DNA from: an uncultured Verrucomicrobiota bacterium
GTDB taxonomy: Bacteria > Verrucomicrobiota > Verrucomicrobiia > Limisphaerales > SXTU01
Reading direction: 5' to 3'
Length of the DNA stretch: 7,164 nucleotides
Assembly (NCBI GenBank): GCA_903863315.1
Contig: CAIPBN010000795.1
Location: 1-7,164, forward strand
Both the position numbers and the translations under genes were made by a program. Shown here one piece after another: positions 1 through 6,011 of this stretch (position 1 is the stretch's first letter; every line of letters starts with the position of its first letter). Below the pieces are notes generated by a model that was given only the letters and a program-made list of their open reading frames with translations, was not told where the DNA came from and searched no databases.

Positions 1-156
1 CTGAGAAAGAATCTTTTTCTGCTGCTCGTAGTCATGGCAGCAACCACCCGTGACCATGAGCACGCGCAGCGGCTTGGTGTCGGCGGCGCTGGCACGACTG
101 GCGACGGCAAGCAAGAGGGTGATTGTGAAGCGGTGGATGAGGCGGTTGAGTTTCAT
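1..156 (-). CDS. ThuA-domain protein, exported, N-terminal part only (runs off left edge)
   Basis: Reading leftward from an ATG at 154-156, 52 codons stay open to the window edge. The protein begins with a typical Sec signal peptide: basic start (MKLNRLIHRF), hydrophobic stretch at about residues 11-19, and a likely cleavage after ASA at residue 24. The mature part begins KPLRVLMVTGGCCHDYEQQK, which matches the first beta strand and loop of the ThuA family (class I glutamine-amidotransferase-like fold, named for a trehalose-utilisation protein). In Verrucomicrobia and Planctomycetes such proteins are common, usually exported, and of unproved biochemical role, probably in carbohydrate use. The gene lies 40 bases downstream of the serine hydrolase on the same strand, so co-transcription is plausible. 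No Shine-Dalgarno motif precedes the ATG. The family call rests on about 25 mature residues; the rest of the gene is outside the window. Confidence 0.72.
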   Translation of the reverse strand, partial: MKLNRLIHRFTITLLLAVASRASAADTKPLRVLMVTGGCCHDYEQQKKILSQ

Positions 157-196
157 GGTGCAGATTGGTGAGCTGAAAAATCGCGGAGCCGCCCGG

Positions 197-1399
197 TCAG
201 CGCACCCAGGTTGCGGAGGCGGTCTCTTGGAAGGCCTTGCGGATGTCGGAGGCGTCGCCGTTCTGCATGCGGGCGCGTTGGATCATCAGGATGTAAATCG
301 TGCCGGTCTCCGGGTCCGCCCAGCTCTGGGTGCCGTAGGCCCCGCCGTGGCCATAGGTGCCGGGCGCCAGCATGGCGGTGACGCCGGTGGGCTGCTTGAC
401 CACTTGGAAGCCGAAGCCCCAGCTCATGCCCTCGGTGAAGCCGGTCTTGATGTCGCCGGTTTGCGTGCTGGTAAGCTGCTGATGAGCAACGGCGGAGAGG
501 AAGCGTTTGCCGTGGGCGGTGCCGCCGTTGAGCATCATCTGGTAAAACTTGGCGATGTCGCCGGCCGTGGAGTATAGCCCGCCGGCCGGAATGGCCGTGC
601 GCCAACGGGCGGTGAGGGGCAGGCCCTTGAGGAAATAGTTGTCCACCTCGGCGAGGCCCTTGTTGTCAGGTCCGGGCTGGTAGGATTTGGCCACGCGGCG
701 GGCCTGGCCTTCGCTGGGCCAGAAGGTCGTGTCCTTCATGCCCAACGGCTGGAAGAGGCGGGTGGCGAGAAAGTCCGCGAAGTTTTGTCCCGAGACGACT
801 TCGACAATACGGCCCAGGGTGTTGATGCTAGGATTGCTGTATTGCCATTTGCTGCCGGGTTCGAAGGACAACGGCTGGAGAGCGTAGGCCAAGGTGCGTT
901 CGCCCAGCATCAGATCGCGGCCGGTTTCCGGCACGTCGCTGTTCAGCCCGGCGGTGTGCGTGAGCAGGTCGCGCAGGGTGATGCGGCGGCCGGGTTTCTT
1001 GAGCACGGTGGCGTCGGGCGTCTTGGTGGCGAGCAGCATCTGGCCCTTGAACTCCGGCAGGAACTTTTCCACCGCATCGTCCACGGAGAGCTTGCCCTCG
1101 TCTTGCAGCATCAGCACCGCCACGCCGGTGATGGGCTTGGTCATCGAGGCGATCCAGAAGAGATCATCCGTGCGCATCGGCCGCTTGGTCTTGAGGTCCG
1201 CGTAGCCGACGGCATCCAAGGCAACGACTTTGCCGCCCTGCGCCACGAGGGTGACCGCTCCGGCGACGACTTGCCGGTCCACGAATTCCTGCATCCGGGC
1301 GGGGATGGCCTTGGCTTTGGCGGCGTCCGGCTGGGCGGCGGACAGAGCGACGGCGGCAAACGAAACAGCGGCAAAGCAGAGAAATTGGCGGCGATGCAT
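197..1399 (-). CDS. Exported serine hydrolase, class C beta-lactamase/esterase-like
   Basis: This is a 400-residue protein of the beta-lactamase-related serine hydrolase family (penicillin-binding protein/class C fold, including EstB-like esterases). The three active-site elements are in order: SMTK at residues 85-88 (nucleophile S85, base K88), YSN at 187-189, and HGG at 351-353 in place of the KTG of true class C beta-lactamases. The HxG form is usual in esterase or peptidase-like members, so antibiotic hydrolysis should not be assumed. The N-terminus has RRQFL at residues 3-7, a Tat-like twin-arginine motif, then a hydrophobic stretch and a likely cleavage near residues 20-23, so the enzyme is probably exported. 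An in-frame ATG at 1492 would add 31 residues, but these read through the palindromic repeat at 1459-1475 and would sit before the signal peptide, so the ATG at 1397-1399 is preferred. The natural substrate cannot be told from the sequence. It lies upstream of the ThuA-domain gene on the same strand. Confidence 0.9.
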   Translation of the reverse strand: MHRRQFLCFAAVSFAAVALSAAQPDAAKAKAIPARMQEFVDRQVVAGAVTLVAQGGKVVALDAVGYADLKTKRPMRTDDLFWIASMTKPITGVAVLMLQDEGKLSVDDAVEKFLPEFKGQMLLATKTPDATVLKKPGRRITLRDLLTHTAGLNSDVPETGRDLMLGERTLAYALQPLSFEPGSKWQYSNPSINTLGRIVEVVSGQNFADFLATRLFQPLGMKDTTFWPSEGQARRVAKSYQPGPDNKGLAEVDNYFLKGLPLTARWRTAIPAGGLYSTAGDIAKFYQMMLNGGTAHGKRFLSAVAHQQLTSTQTGDIKTGFTEGMSWGFGFQVVKQPTGVTAMLAPGTYGHGGAYGTQSWADPETGTIYILMIQRARMQNGDASDIRKAFQETASATWVR

Positions 1400-1449
1400 G
1401 GCCGGAGAATAGGAAAGCACAGCGGCGAGGCCAGCCTGATTTCGGAGCA

Positions 1450-1537
1450 CCGTGAGTCGGGACAATCCTGTCCCCGATGCAGATTTCCGCACCCCGTTCG
1501 GCCAGCGGCAAAGGGGACAGGAGTGTCCCCTCCACGG
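1450..1537. repeat. REPIN-like inverted pair of small palindromes
   Basis: Two palindromes face each other in the purM/serine-hydrolase gap. Copy 1 (1459-1474) is GGGACA-ATCC-TGTCCC, a perfect 6-bp stem. Copy 2 (1513-1530) is GGGGACA-GGAG-TGTCCCC, a perfect 7-bp stem. The reverse complement of copy 2 matches copy 1 at 16 of 17 positions, so they are inverted copies of one unit. Outer arms CCGTG (1450-1454) and CACGG (1533-1537) also pair, which makes a nested inverted structure of 88 bases. This is the arrangement of REP doublets (REPINs), which are non-autonomous dispersed repeats. Membership of a genome-wide family is inference; only this pair is visible. Confidence 0.6.
1510..1530 (-). terminator. 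Possible weak terminator after purM
   Basis: On the leftward strand the 7-bp stem of the second palindrome begins 7 bases past the purM stop codon and is followed directly by TTTG. The stem is strong (GGGGACA/TGTCCCC, four-base loop) but the T tract is only three long, so termination may be partial. The same bases belong to the repeat pair described at 1450-1537, and repeats of this kind are often found at gene ends. Confidence 0.27.
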
Positions 1538-2593
1538 CTATTCCACCCGCGCCAGACCGGTGCCCTTGACGATCTCGCCGATCTGCCAGGCCTTGTGCTT
1601 CTGCGCGCGGATGAAGCGCAGCGCGGCATCGGCCTGCTCGGCCGCGACGATGGCGACCATGCCCACGCCCATGTTGAAGACCTGATACAATTCGGCCTCC
1701 TCCACCCCGCCGCGCTCCTTCAACAGCTCAAAAAGCGGCAGGCTGTCCCAGGTTCCCTTGCGGACCACGGCATCGCACTTGGCGGGAAGCACGCGGGGAA
1801 GATTGTCCACAAACCCGCCGCCCGTGATGTGCGCGAATGCCTTCACAGCGTTGGGCTTTCCAGTCCGGTTGAACTTCTTCAGCAACGCCTGCACGAGCGG
1901 GCCGTAGCTCACATGCACCTTGAGCAATTCTTCGCCCACGGTGTTGTGGAGATCCGGCACAAAGTCGCCGGGTTGCAGTTTGAGCTGCTCAAACAGAATC
2001 TTCCGCGCCAGCGAATAACCGTTGGTGTGCAGGCCGCTGGAAGCCATGCCGATGAGCACATCGCCCCGGCGGACGGTTTTCTGGCCGTTGAGCATGCGCG
2101 ACTTCTCGACCACGCCGACGATGGTGCCGCTGACATCGTATTCGCCGGCCTGGTAAAAGCCCGGCATCTGCGCCGTCTCGCCGCCGATGAGCGTGCAGCC
2201 ATTGGCCCGGCAGCCGCGCACGAAGCCGCGGATGATCTCCGTGAAGACCTGCGGCTCCAGCTTCCCGGTGCCGAGATAATCGAGGAAGAACAGCGGCTCC
2301 GCCCCGAGCACGGCGATGTCGTTTACGCAGTGGTTGACGAGGTCTTCGCCGATGGTGTCATGCCGGTTCATGGCGAAGGCGATCTTGAGCTTGGTGCCCA
2401 CCCCATCGGCGGAGCTGACCAGCACGGGCTGGCGATGCTTCTTCACATCCAGGGCGAAGAGGCCGCCGAAGCCGCCCACCTTGCCCAGCACCTCGCGCCG
2501 GTGCGTGGAGGCGAGCAGTTGGGGCAGCGTGCCCTTGACCTTGTTGCCCAAATCAATGTCCACCCCGGCGGCGGCGTAAGCTTTTTGTTTCAT
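1538..2593 (-). CDS. purM: Phosphoribosylformylglycinamidine cyclo-ligase (AIR synthetase, PurM)
   Basis: PurM closes the imidazole ring in the fifth step of de novo purine synthesis: FGAM + ATP gives aminoimidazole ribonucleotide (AIR), in the cytoplasm. The 351-residue product is close to the usual family length of about 345. Family motifs are in order: AGVDID at residues 9-14, GGFGGLF at 40-46, SADGVGTKLK at 61-70 (ATP-binding loop), GGETAQMPG at 137-145, SSGLHTNGYSLAR at 185-197, HITGGGFVDNLPR at 255-267 and FNMGVGM at 306-312. The frame is open to an ATG at 2671, but the extra 26 residues are Arg-rich and unlike the family, while the ATG at 2591-2593 places AGVDID where PurM proteins have it. 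No Shine-Dalgarno motif is seen. The leader has a GC-rich hairpin at 2634-2647 (GCGCG/CGCGC). The gene is divergent from the first prepilin-type gene, sharing a 172-base intergenic region, and no other purine gene is adjacent. Confidence 0.97.
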   Translation of the reverse strand: MKQKAYAAAGVDIDLGNKVKGTLPQLLASTHRREVLGKVGGFGGLFALDVKKHRQPVLVSSADGVGTKLKIAFAMNRHDTIGEDLVNHCVNDIAVLGAEPLFFLDYLGTGKLEPQVFTEIIRGFVRGCRANGCTLIGGETAQMPGFYQAGEYDVSGTIVGVVEKSRMLNGQKTVRRGDVLIGMASSGLHTNGYSLARKILFEQLKLQPGDFVPDLHNTVGEELLKVHVSYGPLVQALLKKFNRTGKPNAVKAFAHITGGGFVDNLPRVLPAKCDAVVRKGTWDSLPLFELLKERGGVEEAELYQVFNMGVGMVAIVAAEQADAALRFIRAQKHKAWQIGEIVKGTGLARVE

Positions 2594-2705
2594 GCGAGCG
2601 GCGCGCCGGACGAGGAAGACGGTTCCCACTCGGGCGCGTGGACGCGCATCTTTCGGAATCCCCCGGTCCACAGCAAGGCAAAGAATGACCGGTGGTTCGG
2701 GCAGG

Positions 2706-2734
2706 TTGACTCCGGCCGGAGAAGTGGCTACTTA
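2706..2734 (+). promoter_or_regulatory. Candidate promoter/operator before the first prepilin-type gene
   Basis: TTGACT at 2706-2711 matches five of six bases of a sigma-70 -35 box. Seventeen bases later TACTTA (2729-2734) is a poor -10 match. A perfect 12-base palindrome, CTCCGGCCGGAG (2710-2721), overlaps the end of the -35 box and could be an operator. The same TTGACTCC word stands 55 bases before the second prepilin-type start and 60 bases before this one. A working promoter is not shown; the weak -10 is the main doubt. Confidence 0.25.
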
Positions 2735-2765
2735 GGACGCACTAATCACATTCCGGCTAACCAGC

Positions 2766-3524
2766 ATGCACACGCACCCCTCCCCCTCTGAACACAGAGC
2801 CTTTACCCTGATCGAACTCCTCGTCGTCATCGCTATCATCGCCATTCTGGCGGGCATGCTTCTGCCGGCCTTGAGCAAAGCCAAACAGAAGGCCATGGCC
2901 ACGCAGTGTCTTTCGAACCAAAAACAGCTGGGCCTAGCCTTTGCGCTCTATCCCGAGGACAACGATGACAGGCTGGTGAACAACTACGGCTGGGGTGGCC
3001 CAGGTTACGCCGCGGGCACCACCCCGACGCCGGATGCGAACGGCCGGTTCGAATTCAACTGGTGCACCGGCAACATGAAGACCGCCACGCATGCCAGCAA
3101 CGAAACCTACGTCACCCTCGCGCAGTTCGGGAGATACGTGGGAGGCAGCGCCAAGGTTTTCGCCTGCGCCAAGCCGGAAAAAGCTCCCGGGTCCGCTTTC
3201 ACACCTTTTCCCAAATATGCGCGGAATTTCTCGATGCCACAAAAAGTGGGATCCGCCGGCACCGGGCAGATCAAGTTTCGGCGGACGCAAGATTTTAGCA
3301 AACCGACGGACACCTTTGTGTTCATCGAAGAAGGCTTGGAGTCGCTCGACGACGGCGGCTGGTTCATGAGCGGCACCGCGTGGGGCAATGAGAAGCCGGC
3401 CACCTACCACTCCCGCAGCGGAGGACTCATTTACGCGGACAGCCACGCGGAATTGAAGAAATGGGACGCCGCCATTCCGACGACTAACGATTTCAATTGG
3501 CTGCTGTATAGGTATGACCCTTGA
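2766..3524 (+). CDS. Prepilin-type N-terminal cleavage/methylation protein with H-x9-D motif (pseudopilin-like)
   Basis: This 252-residue protein has a class III (prepilin) signal: a 12-residue leader, then FTLIELLVVIAIIAIL starting at residue 13, with the expected Glu at mature position 5. A prepilin peptidase would cut before F13 and methylate it; the residue before the cut is Ala rather than the usual Gly, which is tolerated in some prepilins. The hydrophobic helix (about 13-36) both anchors the protein in the inner membrane and packs in a pilus or pseudopilus. The rest is soluble and periplasmic. Near the C-terminus are FIEEGLESLDDGGW (186-199) and YH-x9-DSHAEL-KKW (214-233), a variant of the H-x9-DG domain associated with such proteins in Verrucomicrobia and Planctomycetes, with Ser in place of Gly. 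Cys at 48, 100 and 134. Family role is uncertain: these proteins occur in large families and are not proven type II secretion components. A paralogue follows downstream. Confidence 0.9.
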   Translation: MHTHPSPSEHRAFTLIELLVVIAIIAILAGMLLPALSKAKQKAMATQCLSNQKQLGLAFALYPEDNDDRLVNNYGWGGPGYAAGTTPTPDANGRFEFNWCTGNMKTATHASNETYVTLAQFGRYVGGSAKVFACAKPEKAPGSAFTPFPKYARNFSMPQKVGSAGTGQIKFRRTQDFSKPTDTFVFIEEGLESLDDGGWFMSGTAWGNEKPATYHSRSGGLIYADSHAELKKWDAAIPTTNDFNWLLYRYDP

Positions 3525-3702
3525 ACAGGCTGAACAGCCGGCTGCCTGACGCCGTAATAATCACCCTTTTCCGGTCAGCCCAAGCCTTCTCGCCGCTGCG
3601 CCTGCGCCACTTTGACGTTCGTTTCGCCTGGCTTCCGCGGTTGAACCAGAGGGGCACGAGACAAGCAACAGACTGCCCCAGGGAAGCGCTGATTTGACCA
3701 TA

Positions 3703-3753
3703 AACCAACACGAAGGAGCCGTCGGGGAGCCGGGGTTTTGGTCCGTGTTGGTT
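3703..3753. repeat. 10-bp perfect inverted repeat (stem-loop)
   Basis: AACCAACACG at 3703-3712 is the exact reverse complement of CGTGTTGGTT at 3744-3753, with a 31-base loop. The loop contains GGAGCCG twice (3715-3721 and 3726-3732). A second stem, GGGGCA (3651-3656) with TGCCCC (3674-3679), lies just upstream. There is no T tract after the stem on either strand, so it is not a standard intrinsic terminator. It could be an RNA element in a leader, a protein-binding site or a remnant of a mobile repeat. Confidence 0.55.
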
Positions 3754-3824
3754 CGTAGTTGCAAGAATTTCTTAGCGTTTCCTTGGAGGCGGTGGCCTTC
3801 CGGTATGGACCCCTGACGCTCGGA

Positions 3825-3853
3825 TTGACTCCCGGGGGAATTTGCCTTATGGA
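3825..3853 (+). promoter_or_regulatory. Candidate sigma-70-type promoter for the second prepilin-type gene
   Basis: TTGACT (3825-3830, five of six consensus bases) is followed by exactly 17 bases and TATGGA (3848-3853, three of six). A transcript starting a few bases later would have a leader of roughly 20 bases before the ATG at 3880, with no Shine-Dalgarno motif. The -10 match is modest, so this is a plausible site and not a firm one. Confidence 0.33.
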
Positions 3854-3879
3854 CAGGCAGTCACCGTCCACATCCTCAC

Positions 3880-4752
3880 ATGAGCTCCCATCTCTCGGCA
3901 CCCACTCGTTCTGACCGGTTTGATGCGCAGGCAAAGGGCTTCACCCTCATCGAGCTTCTTGTCGTCATCGCCATCATCGCCATCCTTGCGGGCATGCTCC
4001 TGCCCGCGCTGGCCAAAGCCAAGCAGAAGACCCAGGGCACCACCTGCGCCAACAGCATGAAGCAGATGGCGCTGGTGTTTAATCTCTATCATGGCGATTT
4101 CGACGGGAAGTTGGTCATGCGCAACCGTTGGGGCGGGGTGAACATGACTTCCGCCGCCACCGGTTCGCCCGACAATTCGGATGGCGACAAGTTGCGGACC
4201 AATTCCACTGTCACCGCATACTTGAGCGGCAACATAAAGGTGTTCCTCTGTCCTGCGGACAAAAGCGTGGACCGGGCCAGCAATCTGCCTCGGGTGCGCA
4301 GCATTTCGATGAACCAAGCAATCGGTGGATTGGACGGGGCTGGCAACCTGACCACGGCTGGTGAATGGCAGGACTACAATTTGAACGGTGGCACCACCGG
4401 CACCAGCGTGCTGTTTCAGCGCTACGGTCGGGAATCGGACATGCAGAGCAAACCCGGAGGAGCCGAGAACCTCTTCACATTCGTGGATGAGCATCCCACC
4501 AGCATCAACGACGATGGATTTGCAGTGACGATCAAGACCAGCACCACGCCCACAGGCTATCTAGTGGACACCCCGGCCAACTATCATGTGTTTGCCAGCT
4601 CCTTTTCCTTTGCCGACGGCCATACGGAGATTCACCGCTGGCAGGAGGCGCGGTTCACCAGCCCGACCGTCTATCCCAACGGGCCTGTAGGATCGCAAAC
4701 GTCCGTTGCAGATTCCCAATGGCTTTCTGATCGCGCCTCTGCGCTCAAGTAG
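3880..4752 (+). CDS. Prepilin-type N-terminal cleavage/methylation protein with canonical H-x9-DG domain
   Basis: This 290-residue protein is a paralogue of the one upstream. A 20-residue leader ends in AKG, then FTLIELLVVIAIIAIL starts at residue 21; Gly at the position before the cut and Glu at mature position 5 make a canonical prepilin peptidase site. The helix spans about residues 21-44 and ends in LPALAKAKQK. Later come a VFLCPADKS segment (121-129), FVDEHPTSINDDGF (201-214), and YH-x9-DGH followed by EIHRW (235-254), an exact H-x9-DG motif. Only two Cys are present (56, 124). Outside the N-terminal block and these short motifs the two paralogues differ greatly, so they are old duplicates or independent recruits. 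Expected location is the inner membrane with a periplasmic domain, possibly assembled into a pilus-like fibre. It ends 39 bases before the start of the small lipoprotein gene, so co-transcription is likely. Confidence 0.92.
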   Translation: MSSHLSAPTRSDRFDAQAKGFTLIELLVVIAIIAILAGMLLPALAKAKQKTQGTTCANSMKQMALVFNLYHGDFDGKLVMRNRWGGVNMTSAATGSPDNSDGDKLRTNSTVTAYLSGNIKVFLCPADKSVDRASNLPRVRSISMNQAIGGLDGAGNLTTAGEWQDYNLNGGTTGTSVLFQRYGRESDMQSKPGGAENLFTFVDEHPTSINDDGFAVTIKTSTTPTGYLVDTPANYHVFASSFSFADGHTEIHRWQEARFTSPTVYPNGPVGSQTSVADSQWLSDRASALK

Positions 4753-4791
4753 GTTTGCCGTTTCTAGGTGTGTGCCAAAGCATCGATATTT

Positions 4792-5160
4792 ATGAAGCAA
4801 ACCGCCTTCGCCCTGCTGATTTCGCTTTGCTTGACCGGTGGATGCCGGAAGCCGAAGCCAGCCCAAGTAATTCCGCCGAATCCTGAGCCGGAGGTTCCAG
4901 TCACTGCCGCATCGTCAGCCGCCAGTCCCGCTGCGGCAGGAGCAGTCAAACCATCCGCTCCGCCCGTGAACATCCCGCTATTGGAGACAAGCGTGGAATT
5001 TTCCGACCTGAACGGCCTCGTGGCTGGCTATTACGAAAAGCACAAGCGCCTGCCGACAATTCCTGAGCTGACCAAAATGTATTACAAGCCCATCCCCGTT
5101 CCCCCGGGCTACAAGCTGGTCATCGATCCGCAGTCCAAGCAGGTCAAGGCCGTGCGCTAA
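4792..5160 (+). CDS. Small putative lipoprotein with Pro/Ala linker and pseudopilin-like C-terminal module
   Basis: This is a 122-residue protein. The N-terminus MKQTAFALLISLCLTGGC is a short lipoprotein-type signal; Cys18 would be lipidated, although the lipobox (TGGC) is not ideal because Leu lies at -4 and not -3. Residues 22-62 are a low-complexity Pro/Ala/Val linker, typical of a flexible tether. Residues 64-122 form a compact module: a helix (LNGLVAGYYEKHKRLPTIPEL, two parts at 73-93), then YYKPIPVPPGYKLVIDP and a final basic strand ending KAVR. The pattern of a helix with Y-Y, then RLPTxxEL, then a PPG turn resembles the soluble end of GspG-type pseudopilins and small proteins common in Verrucomicrobia; this similarity is by eye only. 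An in-frame ATG at 4768 would add eight residues before the signal, so 4792 is preferred. It follows the second prepilin-type gene closely and converges on folP with 17 bases between stops. Function is unknown. Confidence 0.75.
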   Translation: MKQTAFALLISLCLTGGCRKPKPAQVIPPNPEPEVPVTAASSAASPAAAGAVKPSAPPVNIPLLETSVEFSDLNGLVAGYYEKHKRLPTIPELTKMYYKPIPVPPGYKLVIDPQSKQVKAVR

Positions 5161-5177
5161 AGACGCCGGGCACCCGC

Positions 5178-6011
5178 TCAGGCCGTAATGGCTTCGGCCA
5201 CGCGCACGACCTGCACGGTTTCCCGCACGTCATGCACGCGGAGGATGCCCACGCCGTCCCGCACGGCCAGCGCCGCACACGCCAGCGCCCCGGGCAGGCG
5301 TTCCTCGGGCCGGGCCACACCCGTGAGCGCACCGAGGAAGGATTTGCGCGAGACCCCCAGCAGCAACGGCCGGCCATGGCTGCGAAACTGGCGCAGCGCC
5401 GCGAGGAGTTGCACGTTATGCGCCACAGTTTTGCCAAAGCCGATCCCCGGGTCCAACACCACTTGCTCCGGTGCCACGCCCGCTGCGCGCAACCGTGCCA
5501 GCCGGTCGGTGAAAAAGGCGTCCACCTCCGCCACCACGTCGGTGTAACTGGGCTGTGCCTGCATGGTCTGCGGCGTGCCTTGCATGTGCATGGCCACATA
5601 GCCGGCGTTGAATTCCCGCACACATTCCCACATCGCGACATCCTCGCGGTTCGCGGCGATGTCGTTCACGAGGCTGGCTCCGGCAGCCAGCGCGGCACGG
5701 GCGACCTCAGGTTTTTGCGTGTCGATGGACAGCGGCACCTGGCAGCGTTTCACGAGCGCGGTGATGACCGGCACCACCCGTCGAATCTCCTCCTCCGCAG
5801 ACACCATCGCCGCGCCCGGACGCGTTGACTCGCCCCCCACGTCAATCAGGTCCGCTCCAGCCGCCACCATGGCCTGGGCGTGGGCCAGGGCGGCGGGCAG
5901 GGAGACGAACTGACCGCCGTCGGAAAAGGAATCCGGCGTCACGTTCAGCACGCCCATCACGAGCGTGGGACGGGGAAAGTGAAATTCAAAACGACCGGCA
6001 CGCCAGAGCAT
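5178..6011 (-). CDS. folP: Dihydropteroate synthase
   Basis: FolP joins 6-hydroxymethyl-dihydropterin diphosphate and 4-aminobenzoate to give dihydropteroate in folate synthesis, in the cytoplasm; it is the sulfonamide target. The 277-residue product has the usual bacterial length and a complete TIM-barrel motif set: VMGVLNVTPDSFSDGG (18-33), IDVGGESTRPGA (56-67), SIDTQKPEVA (95-104), VND (115-117), HMQGTPQTM (142-150), LDPGIGFGKT (186-195), LLLGVSRKSFLG (216-227) and RVHDV (258-262). All named loops look intact, including the Ser-Arg-Lys-Ser loop used in substrate binding. An in-frame TGA lies four codons upstream of the ATG at 6009-6011, which fixes the start, and there is no Shine-Dalgarno motif. 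It is separated by 351 bases from the leftward genes upstream and stands apart from other folate genes within this window. Confidence 0.97.
   Translation of the reverse strand: MLWRAGRFEFHFPRPTLVMGVLNVTPDSFSDGGQFVSLPAALAHAQAMVAAGADLIDVGGESTRPGAAMVSAEEEIRRVVPVITALVKRCQVPLSIDTQKPEVARAALAAGASLVNDIAANREDVAMWECVREFNAGYVAMHMQGTPQTMQAQPSYTDVVAEVDAFFTDRLARLRAAGVAPEQVVLDPGIGFGKTVAHNVQLLAALRQFRSHGRPLLLGVSRKSFLGALTGVARPEERLPGALACAALAVRDGVGILRVHDVRETVQVVRVAEAITA

Larger units (their letters stand above)
3525..3879 (+). other. 355-base intergenic spacer between the two prepilin-type genes
   Basis: No convincing gene is seen on either strand; the leftward open frames here (up to 119 codons inside the spacer) resemble no family and start within or cross the structured bases. 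Contents in order: a CAGCCGGCTG palindrome just past the upstream stop (3535-3544) with CAGGC/GCCTG arms around it (3526-3530 and 3544-3548), possibly a weak terminator; a stretch at about 3570-3622 that resembles a degenerate dispersed repeat; a 6-bp stem-loop (3651-3656 with 3674-3679); a 10-bp stem-loop (3703-3712 with 3744-3753); and a candidate promoter at 3825-3853. The length and structure leave room for a small RNA or a leader region, but none is recognised. Confidence 0.6.

Noticed and set aside
175..199. Possible intrinsic terminator after the serine hydrolase (leftward CGGGCGGCTCCGCG then ATTTTT)
   Set aside because: A T-rich stretch is present but the best stem is only three base pairs with a workable loop, which is too weak to call.
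197..1399. Annotation as an antibiotic beta-lactamase
   Set aside because: The third motif is HGG and not KTG, and the family contains many esterases and peptidases; resistance cannot be inferred.
2634..2647. Purine riboswitch in the purM leader
   Set aside because: Only a short GC hairpin (GCGCG/CGCGC) is seen; no three-way junction or conserved purine-aptamer core can be found.
785..2791. A 668-codon rightward open frame across the serine hydrolase and purM
   Set aside because: It lies antisense to two genes with full family motifs, and its translation (rich in Ala, Gly, Arg, His, Gln) has no family pattern. Long antisense open frames are expected opposite GC-rich genes.
3575..3934. Leftward open frame of 119 codons in the spacer between prepilin-type genes
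   Set aside because: It overlaps the start of the second prepilin-type gene and runs through stem-loops and a repeat-like stretch; no signal, domain or conserved pattern is visible.
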